In this document: one piece after another, positions 56,329 through 64,000 of the stretch
Position numbering within the stretch: the first letter of the stretch is position 1
How the letters are laid out: each line of letters begins with the position of its first letter
Assembly: GCA_002411345.1 (NCBI GenBank)
Contig: DHSL01000024.1
Span: forward strand, 1 to 64,000
Direction of reading: 5' to 3'
Source of the DNA: Bacteroidales bacterium UBA5287
GTDB lineage: Bacteria > Bacteroidota > Bacteroidia > Bacteroidales > Dysgonomonadaceae
Length of the DNA: 64,000 nt
Program-made: the position numbers and the translations under genes
The notes under the pieces: generated by a model
What the model saw: only the letters and a program-made list of their open reading frames with translations
Database searches by the model: none
Told to the model about the DNA's origin: nothing

Positions 56329-57474
56329 TCAGTCTTGATAATTATATGTCAGATCAACAGCTTTTTTTGTTGCCTCACCCATGGTTTCAGCAACATGAAA
56401 ACAAGAGCCTTCCAGTAAGGCGCGCCCCTCCTTTTCATTGGTCCCGGCGAGTCGAATTACAATTGGAATTTCAGTTTTTATCTGTTTGAATGCTTCAAGT
56501 AAACCGTGAGCTACATCATCGCAGCGGGTTATACCACCAAAAATATTGATTAACACTACTTGAACATTTTTATCGCTCAACAAGAGTTTCATTGCTTCAA
56601 TAACTTTTGTCGGATTGGAACTTCCGCCAATGTCGAGAAAATTAGCAGGATTGCCGCCATAAAGTTTGGTCATGTCCATTGTAGTCATTGCTAGTCCTGC
56701 ACCATTGACCATGCAACCAATCTCTCCACCTAAATGAACATAACTGAACCCTTTACTTTTGGCATTTTGTTCTCTTTTCTCTTCTTCGGTGGGTTCATTC
56801 AGAACGGCTATTTTTGGATGACGATAAAGGGCATTGTCATCAAATGTCATTTTAGCATCAATTGCTATAATGTTTCCTTCTTGTGTCAGTACCAGTGGAT
56901 TAATTTCGGCAAGTGACGCATCGGTGTCAACAAATAGTTTGTAAAGCTTTTGAAAAATAGTAGCAGCCTGACGTACTAAATTCAAATCATCAAACAGTTT
57001 GAAAGCTGCTTCTCGTGCTAAATAATCAGGAACTCCGATTGAAGGATCTATCACAAATTTGTGAATCTTCTCAGGAGATATACGAGCGACTTCCTCAATT
57101 TCCATTCCACCCTCTTTACTTAGCATTAGAATGGTTGATTTTGAATTTCTGTCGATTACATAACTCACATAATACTCTTTTGAGATGTTTATTGCTTGTC
57201 CCACAAGGATTCGGTCCACTGTGTAACCTTTGATGTTCATGCCGAGAATGTTAGATGCATGTTTTCGTAATTCTATTTCATCATTTGCCAGTTTTACTCC
57301 GCCGACTTTACCTCTTCCGCCGGAATGAACTTGTGCTTTCACAATCACTTTTTGTGAATCTAACTGTGAATACGCTTTTACTGCATCATCAACTGATCGG
57401 CACAAAACACTCTGATCTACCTGTATTCCGTAGTTCGCAAATAACTCTTTTGCCTGATATTCATGAATTTTCAT
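56329..57474 (-). CDS. sucC: Succinyl-CoA synthetase, beta subunit
   Basis: Encodes 381 aa. ATP-grasp fold with KIHEYQAKELF at the N-terminus, VKAQVHSGGRGKVGG, EINPLVLTQEG, FLDIGGSS and the FGGITRCDDVA nucleotide/CoA contact. Length normal. First gene of the pair; the promoter must lie in the 170-bp divergent gap, where no clear -7 was seen for this strand. Confidence 0.97.
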   Translation of the reverse strand: MKIHEYQAKELFANYGIQVDQSVLCRSVDDAVKAYSQLDSQKVIVKAQVHSGGRGKVGGVKLANDEIELRKHASNILGMNIKGYTVDRILVGQAINISKEYYVSYVIDRNSKSTILMLSKEGGMEIEEVARISPEKIHKFVIDPSIGVPDYLAREAAFKLFDDLNLVRQAATIFQKLYKLFVDTDASLAEINPLVLTQEGNIIAIDAKMTFDDNALYRHPKIAVLNEPTEEEKREQNAKSKGFSYVHLGGEIGCMVNGAGLAMTTMDMTKLYGGNPANFLDIGGSSNPTKVIEAMKLLLSDKNVQVVLINIFGGITRCDDVAHGLLEAFKQIKTEIPIVIRLAGTNEKEGRALLEGSCFHVAETMGEATKKAVDLTYNYQD

Positions 57475-57616
57475 GGGCTATTTCCAGTATTATTATGTTG
57501 ATTAAGAAATTATGATGAAATTACCATATAATTAACCATATAACGTAGAATTTGTTTTATAAAATTGAAATAATTATTGAATCGAGAAACAAATTAACTG
57601 GCAATAGATTATTTTG

Positions 57617-57624
57617 TATATTTG
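57617..57624 (+). promoter_or_regulatory. Bacteroidota -7 element (TATATTTG) for the DUF2130 gene
   Basis: TAnnTTTG match, 21 bp before the start at 57645. The -33 element is not clear. Confidence 0.5.
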
Positions 57625-57644
57625 TAGTTATAAGAATATAAATT

Positions 57645-58871
57645 ATGAATAATACCAAAATATCTTGTCCGCAATGCGGATTTAGTTTTGACGTTGAAGA
57701 TGCGTTATCTAGTCAGGTTGAGGAGCGATTACGTGCTGAACAGCAAAAGAAAATTGCCGAAATAGATAAATTGTATAAGGCAAAACTAATTGCATTGGAG
57801 ACAAAAGAGGCAGAACTGGAGATACAGATTGCTGAACGGACAAATAAAGAACTGGTAATAAAGGAAAAAGAGATGGCTGATAAGATTTATGCAAAATATC
57901 AGCTGGAATTGAATGAGTTGAAGAAGCAGGAGATTGAAGCACGTAAAGAAGTTTCTGAACTTAAAAGCTCAAAAATTGAGAATGAAAAGCTCAAACGACA
58001 GTTGGCTGAACAACGTCAGAATATCGAACTCGAGTACGAACAAAAATTGAGCAAGCAGCTTAACGACAATCTTATAAGGATAAAGCAACAGGAAACAGAC
58101 AAGGCAGAGTTGAAAATAAAGGAATATGAAGTTCAACTGGAGCAACAAGCTAAACTGATAGACGAAATGAAACGTAAGTCGGAACAAGGCTCTATGCAAT
58201 TACAAGGTGAAGTACAAGAACTGACTATTGAAGAGACTTTGAAATCGATGTTTCCATTTGATGATATTTCAGAAGTAGGAAAAGGTATTCGTGGAGCAGA
58301 TGTTATTCAATCTGTAAGAAACCGAGTGGGTGTTGAGGCGGGTACCATTCTATATGAAAGTAAACGGACAAAAGCATTCAGTAATGAATGGGTGGGCAAA
58401 CTAAAGTCGGATGCCGTTTTAGTGAAAGCCAATATTTGCGTGATTGTAACTGAAGCTATGCCGGAAGATATTGAACGGATTGGTCAAAAAGAAGGCGTTT
58501 GGATTTGTTCGTATGCTGATTTTAAACCTCTTATTATAGTCTTGAGAGATAGTTTACTGAAAATCAGCGAAGCATATACCTCTCAAACAAATAAAGGTGA
58601 GAAGATGCAGATGCTCTATGATTATTTATTAAGTCAGGAGTTTGTATTACAGTTAAGTGCAATAGTTGAAGGATTTACCGAACTTCAAAGTAGTTATGCG
58701 CAAGAGAAAATGCAGATGGAGCGAATCTGGAAAAAACGCGAAAAGCAACTTGAAAAGGTGTTGTTAAATACTAATCATTTTATTGGTTCTATTCAAGGTA
58801 TTGCAGGCAGCTCAATACCCGGTCTGAATCAGATTGGAGCTGATGACTCTATGCTTAAATTAGATGAATAA
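57645..58871 (+). CDS. DUF2130-family coiled-coil protein with nuclease-like domain
   Basis: Encodes 408 aa. The N-terminus is a half zinc ribbon (CPQCGFSF). A long charged coiled coil follows, residues about 25-190. The DUF2130 domain (about 195-320) has GADVIQSVRN and ILYESKRTKAFSNEWVGKLKSD, which look like a PD-(D/E)xK-type core (Glu-x-Lys). A further helical C-terminus follows. Function unknown; a nucleic-acid-related role is inferred from the fold only. A monocistronic gene with its own promoter and terminator. Confidence 0.82.
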   Translation: MNNTKISCPQCGFSFDVEDALSSQVEERLRAEQQKKIAEIDKLYKAKLIALETKEAELEIQIAERTNKELVIKEKEMADKIYAKYQLELNELKKQEIEARKEVSELKSSKIENEKLKRQLAEQRQNIELEYEQKLSKQLNDNLIRIKQQETDKAELKIKEYEVQLEQQAKLIDEMKRKSEQGSMQLQGEVQELTIEETLKSMFPFDDISEVGKGIRGADVIQSVRNRVGVEAGTILYESKRTKAFSNEWVGKLKSDAVLVKANICVIVTEAMPEDIERIGQKEGVWICSYADFKPLIIVLRDSLLKISEAYTSQTNKGEKMQMLYDYLLSQEFVLQLSAIVEGFTELQSSYAQEKMQMERIWKKREKQLEKVLLNTNHFIGSIQGIAGSSIPGLNQIGADDSMLKLDE

Positions 58872-58876
58872 TCTAC

Positions 58877-58903
58877 ATAGTTATTAAAATATAACTATTT
58901 TTG
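58877..58903 (+). terminator. AT-rich hairpin with T-run after the DUF2130 gene
   Basis: 8-bp stem (58877-58884 with 58891-58898) with a 6-nt loop, followed directly by TTTTTG. The T-run also forms a TATTTTTG promoter-like string at 58896-58903, so a role for the hut operon cannot be excluded. Confidence 0.5.
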
Positions 58904-59010
58904 TTGTAGTCAAATGCATCAGTTTGTTAAACACGTATAAAACCTTTACTCTGATGGTATTGAAAATGTTACTTTAGTTTTTGTAATTGTGATTATTTAA
59001 AATAATAATT

Positions 59011-60993
59011 ATGAAAAAGACCTTATTTAATCAATTACCAGATTATCCTGAATTTCAGGAAGGAATTCGTCGTGCCCCAGACCGAGGTTACAGACTTACT
59101 CCGACTCAGACTGAAACGGCATTGAGAAATGCTTTGCGATACATCCCCAAAGAATACCACAAATCTTTGGCATCTGAATTTTTGGATGAATTGAAAACCC
59201 GCGGAAGAATTTATGGTTATCGTTATCGTCCTGAAGGGAATTTGAAGGCAAAATCCATTTATGAATACAAAGGTAATTGTATTGAAGGAAAAGCTTTTCA
59301 GGTAATGATAGATAATAATCTAAGTTTCGATATTGCATTGTATCCATATGAATTAGTTACTTATGGGGAAACGGGACAAGTTTGTCAAAATTGGATGCAA
59401 TATAGATTGATAAAGTTCTATTTGGAAGAGCTGACCCAAGAACAAACATTGGTACTTGAAAGTGGTCATCCTTTAGGTTTGTTTAAATCGAAACCTGAAG
59501 CACCTCGTGTCATCATTACCAATTCTATGATGGTGGGGATGTTTGATAATCAAAAAGATTGGGAAATTGCTGCACAAATGGGAGTGGCAAACTATGGTCA
59601 AATGACTGCAGGAGGATGGATGTATATTGGTCCTCAGGGAATTGTTCACGGTACTTTTAATACTTTACTGACAGCCGGCCGCCAAAAATTAGGTGTTCCT
59701 CAAGACGGTAACTTGGCAGGACATTTATTTATATCGTCGGGTCTAGGGGGAATGAGTGGAGCTCAAGCAAAAGCAGCAGAAATAGCAGGAGCTGTTTCAA
59801 TAATTGCTGAGGTTGATTTATCGAGGATCAAAATTCGTTACAAACAAGGATGGATTCATAAAATAACTAGTGATAAACATCAAGCATTCAATTGGGCATA
59901 CGAAGCAATTGATAATAAAGAAGCTTTATCTATTGCATTCTATGGAAATATTATTGATTTACTGGAATTTGCAGAAATAAACAAGGTGGATATTGATCTA
60001 TTGTCAGATCAAACTTCTTGTCACGAAGTTTATACTGGAGGATATTGTCCGGTGGATATTTCATTTGAAGAACGAACTCGATTATTGAGCGAGGACAGAG
60101 AGCGGTTTAAACAGCTCGTAGATCTGTCGCTTTGTCGTCATTTTAACGTAATAAAGAAACTTGTAAATCGAGGTACCTATTTTTTCGATTATGGAAATTC
60201 CTTTATGAAAGCTATTTATGACTCGGGAGTCAAAGAAATATCAAAGAATGGTATTGATGATAAAGATGGTTTTATATGGCCTTCTTATGTTGAAGATATC
60301 ATGGGACCAGAACTGTTCGATTATGGTTACGGACCATTTCGATGGGTTTGTCTGAGTGGTAAACATGAAGATTTAATCAAAACGGATATGGCAGCTATGA
60401 GCTGTATCGATCCCAATCGTAGAGGACAAGACAGAGATAACTATTTTTGGATTCGCGATGCAGAAAAAAACAAATTGGTTGTAGGTACTCAAGCAAGAAT
60501 TCTATATCAAGATGCTCAAGGGCGACTAAATATTGCATTGAAATTAAATCAAATGGTGCGTGATGGAGAAATTGGTCCTGTAATGCTTGGGCGAGATCAC
60601 CATGATGTGAGTGGAACAGATTCTCCATTCCGTGAGACGGCAAACATAAAAGATGGAAGTAATGTAATGGCAGACATGGCAGTACAATGTTTTGCAGGAA
60701 ATTGTGCACGTGGCATGAGTTTGGTTGCACTGCACAATGGTGGTGGAGTTGGAATTGGAAAAGCAATTAATGGTGGTTTTGGAATGGTATGTGATGGTAG
60801 TGAAAGGGTGGATGAAATTCTTCGTTCAGCAATGATTTGGGATGTAATGAACGGAGTTGCCCGTCGTTCATGGAGCAGAAACCAACATGCAATGGAAACA
60901 GCTGAGGCTTTTAATAAATCGTATTCAAAAAATCACCAAATTACAATGCCTTTTCTTGTTGATGATGATATGCTTAGAGAGGTGTTAAAATAA
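59011..60993 (+). CDS. hutU: Urocanate hydratase
   Basis: Encodes 660 aa, the longer form seen in Bacteroidota and some others. It converts urocanate to imidazolonepropionate using tightly bound NAD. Motifs are YGQMTAGGWMYIGPQGIVHGT (NAD and substrate), SGLGGMSGAQ, DQTSCHEVYTGGY, and ALHNGGGVGIGKAINGGFG with HHDVSGTDSP upstream. First gene of the histidine-degradation operon. Confidence 0.96.
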   Translation: MKKTLFNQLPDYPEFQEGIRRAPDRGYRLTPTQTETALRNALRYIPKEYHKSLASEFLDELKTRGRIYGYRYRPEGNLKAKSIYEYKGNCIEGKAFQVMIDNNLSFDIALYPYELVTYGETGQVCQNWMQYRLIKFYLEELTQEQTLVLESGHPLGLFKSKPEAPRVIITNSMMVGMFDNQKDWEIAAQMGVANYGQMTAGGWMYIGPQGIVHGTFNTLLTAGRQKLGVPQDGNLAGHLFISSGLGGMSGAQAKAAEIAGAVSIIAEVDLSRIKIRYKQGWIHKITSDKHQAFNWAYEAIDNKEALSIAFYGNIIDLLEFAEINKVDIDLLSDQTSCHEVYTGGYCPVDISFEERTRLLSEDRERFKQLVDLSLCRHFNVIKKLVNRGTYFFDYGNSFMKAIYDSGVKEISKNGIDDKDGFIWPSYVEDIMGPELFDYGYGPFRWVCLSGKHEDLIKTDMAAMSCIDPNRRGQDRDNYFWIRDAEKNKLVVGTQARILYQDAQGRLNIALKLNQMVRDGEIGPVMLGRDHHDVSGTDSPFRETANIKDGSNVMADMAVQCFAGNCARGMSLVALHNGGGVGIGKAINGGFGMVCDGSERVDEILRSAMIWDVMNGVARRSWSRNQHAMETAEAFNKSYSKNHQITMPFLVDDDMLREVLK

Positions 60994-61013
60994 CCATAAA
61001 ACAAAAATATGTC

Positions 61014-61910
61014 ATGTACAAAATCATGGAATGCGTACCCAATTTTAGTGAGGGACGCGACAAGCAGAAGATCGAAAAGATAGTCGATTGTTTTAGAGGC
61101 AGAGATAACTTGAAACTTCTCGACTATAGTAATGATGAGGATCACAATCGCTTGGTTGTTACTGTTGTGGGTGAACCTTACGAATTAATAGATGCAATTG
61201 TTGATGCCATTGGAAATGCAGTTGATCTGATTGATATGAATGTACACAAAGGTCAGCATCCAAGAATGGGAGCAGTTGATGTTGTACCATTTATTCCTAT
61301 TAAAAATATAACAATGGATGAAGCAATTGACTTTTCGAAAATAGTAGGACAAACTGTTGCCGAGAAATTCGATCTACCTGTGTATTTATATGAAAAATCT
61401 GCATCAGATTTAAATCGCGAAAACCTGGCTGTGATCAGAAAAGGAGAGTTTGAAGGTATGGAAGAAAAGATGAAACTACCGGAATGGCAACCTGATTATG
61501 GACCTCTTGAGCCGCATCCTACTGCTGGAGTAGTTGCTATTGGAGCTCGAATGCCATTAGTTGCCTATAACGTAAACCTTGGAACTAATAATCTTGAGAT
61601 AACAACAGCTATTGCAAAAAAAGTTCGTCATATTGGAGGTGGATTACATTTTTGCAAGGCAATGGCTGTTTCAATTGAAAATCGTAATATCACGCAGGTA
61701 TCAATGAATCTTACTAATTTTACTCTCACAGCTATTTATCGTGCTCACGAACTGGTACGCATAGAAGCGAACCGATATGGAGTTGCAATCGTTGGAGCTG
61801 AAATTGTTGGACTGGTTCCCATGGCTGCACTAATAGACACAGCAGCTTATTATCTCGGATTGGAAAACTTTTCCATGAAACAGGTACTGGAAACGCGATT
61901 GATGGAATAA
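61014..61910 (+). CDS. ftcD: Glutamate formimidoyltransferase
   Basis: Encodes 298 aa, the transferase part only (N- and C-terminal formiminotransferase subdomains). ECVPNFSEGRD at the N-terminus, HPRMGAVDVVPFIP (catalytic His region) and PHPTAGVVAIGARMPLVAYN are diagnostic. It moves the formimino group of formiminoglutamate to tetrahydrofolate. The cyclodeaminase function is carried by the separate fchA gene. It lies 20 bp after hutU. Confidence 0.95.
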   Translation: MYKIMECVPNFSEGRDKQKIEKIVDCFRGRDNLKLLDYSNDEDHNRLVVTVVGEPYELIDAIVDAIGNAVDLIDMNVHKGQHPRMGAVDVVPFIPIKNITMDEAIDFSKIVGQTVAEKFDLPVYLYEKSASDLNRENLAVIRKGEFEGMEEKMKLPEWQPDYGPLEPHPTAGVVAIGARMPLVAYNVNLGTNNLEITTAIAKKVRHIGGGLHFCKAMAVSIENRNITQVSMNLTNFTLTAIYRAHELVRIEANRYGVAIVGAEIVGLVPMAALIDTAAYYLGLENFSMKQVLETRLME

Positions 61911-61928
61911 TAAACGAAATCACTTATA

Positions 61929-63173
61929 ATGAATAACCTTATAATAAAAAATGCATCTCAAGTTGTTACATGTAGCGGGAACAAAGGAAAACATGGTAAG
62001 GAAATGTCTGAACTTCACGTTATTGATAATGGTACTGTAATCGTTACTAATGGAATTATCACGCATGTACTTAAACAAGGTGAAACAATTCCTGTTAATG
62101 AGGAATATTACCAAGTGATTCATGCTCAAGATAAAGCGTTGCTTCCTGGTTTTGTTGATCCTCATACTCATTTTATTTTTGGTGGGTATAGGGAAGAAGA
62201 ATTCTCCTGGCGAATGCGAGGTGATAGTTACATGAGTATTATGAATCGTGGTGGTGGAATTATTAATACAACAAAAGCTACGCGTGAAGCTACAGATGAG
62301 GAACTTTTTGAGTTGGGAAAACAACGTTTAAATGAAATGTTGAAATTAGGAATAACTACCGTTGAAGGAAAAAGTGGTTATGGATTAAACATGGAAACGG
62401 AATTGAAACAGCTTCGTGTTATGAAGCATCTAAACCAATCGCATTCAATGGACGTCGTATCAACTTTTATGGGTGCTCATGCTGTTCCTCCTGAATGGAA
62501 GGGTAGGGAAGATGCATTCATTGATTTTAACATTAACGAAATGTTCCCTATTATAGCTAAAGAAGGGTTAGCTGAATGTGTGGATATATTTTGTGAAAAG
62601 AATGTATTTGCGATAGAACAATCTCGAAGATATTTGACTGCTGCACGTAATCATGGATTTAAATTGAAAATTCATGCTGACGAAATGGTTTCGTTTGGTG
62701 GAGCTGAATTAGCAGCTGAACTTAAGGTCTTGTCGGCCGATCATCTTCTGCAGGCTTCTGATGAGGGTATTCGAGCTATGGCCCAAAAAAGTGTCATAGC
62801 AACTTTATTGCCTCTTACTGCTTTCTCGTTGCGTGAAGAATATGCACGTGGACGTGAAATGGTTGATAATAATTGCATTGTAGCATTAGCGACCGACTTA
62901 AATCCGGGTAGTTGTTTTAGTGCATCGGCTCCTTTACTTTTTGCCTTGGCTTGTATTTATATGCATTTGTCGGTAGAAGAGGCTGTTACAGCTTTTACAA
63001 TAAATAGTGCTGCTGCGATCGATCGGGCTGATAGTATTGGGAGCATAGATATTGGGAAACAGGGGGATTTGATCTTACTACAATTTCCTTCTTATAAATT
63101 TTTACCTTATCATGTAGGAATGAATATTGTGGAAACTGTTATTAAAAAGGGAAACATAATTATAAATAACTAA
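61929..63173 (+). CDS. hutI: Imidazolonepropionase
   Basis: Encodes 414 aa. Amidohydrolase fold with the metal motif DPHTHFIFGG, GGGIINTTKATREA, VEGKSGYGL, KIHADE (His ligand) and ATDLNPGSC (catalytic Asp). It opens the ring of imidazolonepropionate to give formiminoglutamate. 18 bp after ftcD, 3 bp before fchA. Confidence 0.97.
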   Translation: MNNLIIKNASQVVTCSGNKGKHGKEMSELHVIDNGTVIVTNGIITHVLKQGETIPVNEEYYQVIHAQDKALLPGFVDPHTHFIFGGYREEEFSWRMRGDSYMSIMNRGGGIINTTKATREATDEELFELGKQRLNEMLKLGITTVEGKSGYGLNMETELKQLRVMKHLNQSHSMDVVSTFMGAHAVPPEWKGREDAFIDFNINEMFPIIAKEGLAECVDIFCEKNVFAIEQSRRYLTAARNHGFKLKIHADEMVSFGGAELAAELKVLSADHLLQASDEGIRAMAQKSVIATLLPLTAFSLREEYARGREMVDNNCIVALATDLNPGSCFSASAPLLFALACIYMHLSVEEAVTAFTINSAAAIDRADSIGSIDIGKQGDLILLQFPSYKFLPYHVGMNIVETVIKKGNIIINN

Positions 63174-63176
63174 GAT

Positions 63177-63803
63177 ATGAAATATCAAGATTTAACCGTT
63201 AATGAATTCTTGGAAAAAACCGCAGGAAATAATCCAGTACCGGGCGGAGGGTGTATTTCAGCACTGAATGGTGCCATAGCATCAGCATTGACAGAGATGC
63301 TTGCATACTTGACCATTGGAAAGAAGAAATACCAAGAGGTGGAAGAAAATATGAAGAAAACCGCTTTGGAAATGACTGTTAACCGAATTCGTTTTATGAA
63401 TGATATTAATCGGGATGCTGATGCTTATAATCTAGTCATAGAGGCATTTAAGTTGCCAAAAAATACAGATGAACAAATAGCTAAGAGGGGTGAAAAGATA
63501 CAGGAGGCTACAAAGTTGGCTGCGCTTGTACCAATGGAAGTTGCAGAACGTGCATTTTCTCTCATGGATGATATATCTGAAACAGTATATTATGGTAATC
63601 GAAATGCTATTACTGATGGGTGTATTGCCATGATGACTTGTCGCAATGCCATTCTGGGTGCGTTGTTGAATGTTCGCATAAATCTTGTATCAATAAATGA
63701 TGATGCTTTTGTTAACGAAATGATTGATAAATGTAAGAGCCTTGAAAAAATAGCCGTTATTAAAGAGCAAGAAGTGATAAGATGGGTTAACAATAACATT
63801 TAA
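63177..63803 (+). CDS. fchA: Formimidoyltetrahydrofolate cyclodeaminase
   Basis: Encodes 208 aa. FTCD_C domain with TAGNNPVPGGGCISALNGAIASAL, the family signature near the N-terminus, and an all-helical body. It releases ammonia from 5-formimino-THF to give 5,10-methenyl-THF. Located in the hut operon between hutI and hutH. Confidence 0.95.
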   Translation: MKYQDLTVNEFLEKTAGNNPVPGGGCISALNGAIASALTEMLAYLTIGKKKYQEVEENMKKTALEMTVNRIRFMNDINRDADAYNLVIEAFKLPKNTDEQIAKRGEKIQEATKLAALVPMEVAERAFSLMDDISETVYYGNRNAITDGCIAMMTCRNAILGALLNVRINLVSINDDAFVNEMIDKCKSLEKIAVIKEQEVIRWVNNNI

Positions 63804-63832
63804 AAGAATACAAATCGTTGAAAATTACTAGT

Positions 63833-64000
63833 ATGAAAAACATTTATATTATTGGTGAAGGTGAACTTACAATTGAAGATTTAGAAAGAATAGTTGAGGA
63901 TAATATGAAACTGGAATTATCTGTTGATGCTATTCAGCGAATACAGAAATGCCGTGATTATCTAAATCGGAAAATGGAAATTAATACAAAACCAATTTAT
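63833..64000 (+). CDS. hutH: Histidine ammonia-lyase, N-terminal fragment (continues past window)
   Basis: 56 codons are visible from the ATG at 63833 and the frame is open at the window end. The residues include GEGELTIEDLERIVED and LELSVDAIQRIQKCRDYL, matching the helical N-terminus of HutH. The MIO-forming Ala-Ser-Gly and the substrate loop lie beyond the window. It starts 29 bp after fchA and is expected to deaminate histidine to urocanate, the first step of this pathway. Confidence 0.85.
   Translation, partial: MKNIYIIGEGELTIEDLERIVEDNMKLELSVDAIQRIQKCRDYLNRKMEINTKPIY

Overview
The window is AT-rich DNA (my estimate: roughly mid-60s % AT) from a member of the Bacteroidota, most likely order Bacteroidales. 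Evidence: an ECF sigma / FecR / STN-SusC / SusD / SusE polysaccharide utilization locus, many exported proteins with Bacteroidota-style signal peptides or lipoboxes, TAnnTTTG promoter elements, and a split FtcD/FchA histidine pathway. The AT-richness would fit a low-GC Dysgonomonadaceae-like genome, but that placement is a guess. No tRNA, rRNA, CRISPR array, insertion sequence or prophage was recognised.

Region 1 (1-3.65 kb) is accessory. It holds the C-terminal stub of an Rhs/YD-repeat protein followed by small exported or membrane proteins and an erythromycin-esterase-like protein. An 85-bp segment, with a perfect 70-bp core, occurs twice here. Each copy encodes the tail of a lost gene and runs into the start codon of the next gene, which suggests shuffling of polymorphic-toxin cassettes.

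Region 2 (3.9-21.1 kb) is mostly housekeeping: dapA with an SGNH lipoprotein, an M13 peptidase, riboflavin synthase, a nitroreductase, an outer-membrane-protein/lptC/CorC operon, a DPP III-like M49 peptidase, folC, a DUF937 protein, nfo, and a cutC-GH20 hexosaminidase pair. A small lipoprotein gene at 15.7-16.2 kb is broken by a 73-bp insertion bounded by 40-bp direct repeats.

Region 3 (21.4-37.2 kb) holds a secreted propeller-like protein, an exported nucleoside hydrolase, an MFS transporter, YeiH with a LysR regulator, and a five-gene minus-strand operon: LolD-like ATPase, two LolC/E-type permeases, a LolA-like periplasmic protein and an outer membrane barrel. It ends with a lipoprotein TIM-barrel glycosidase candidate, an exported FAD oxidoreductase, a CPBP protease and an MDR oxidoreductase.

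Region 4 (37.5-55.4 kb) is the carbohydrate locus. ECF sigma, FecR and STN-SusC form a surface-sensing circuit, followed by SusD, two SusE-like lipoproteins and a GH76 enzyme. After a 0.6-kb gap with a strong hairpin and a textbook Bacteroidota promoter comes a uronate operon: kduI, kduD, a DUF4861 protein, KDG kinase, KDPG aldolase and a heparinase II/III-family lyase. Together these would take unsaturated uronate to pyruvate and glyceraldehyde 3-phosphate. No GH88/GH105 hydrolase is present.

Region 5 (55.4-64 kb) holds sucD-sucC on the minus strand, a DUF2130 protein, and a histidine-degradation operon hutU-ftcD-hutI-fchA-hutH. The last gene is cut by the window edge.
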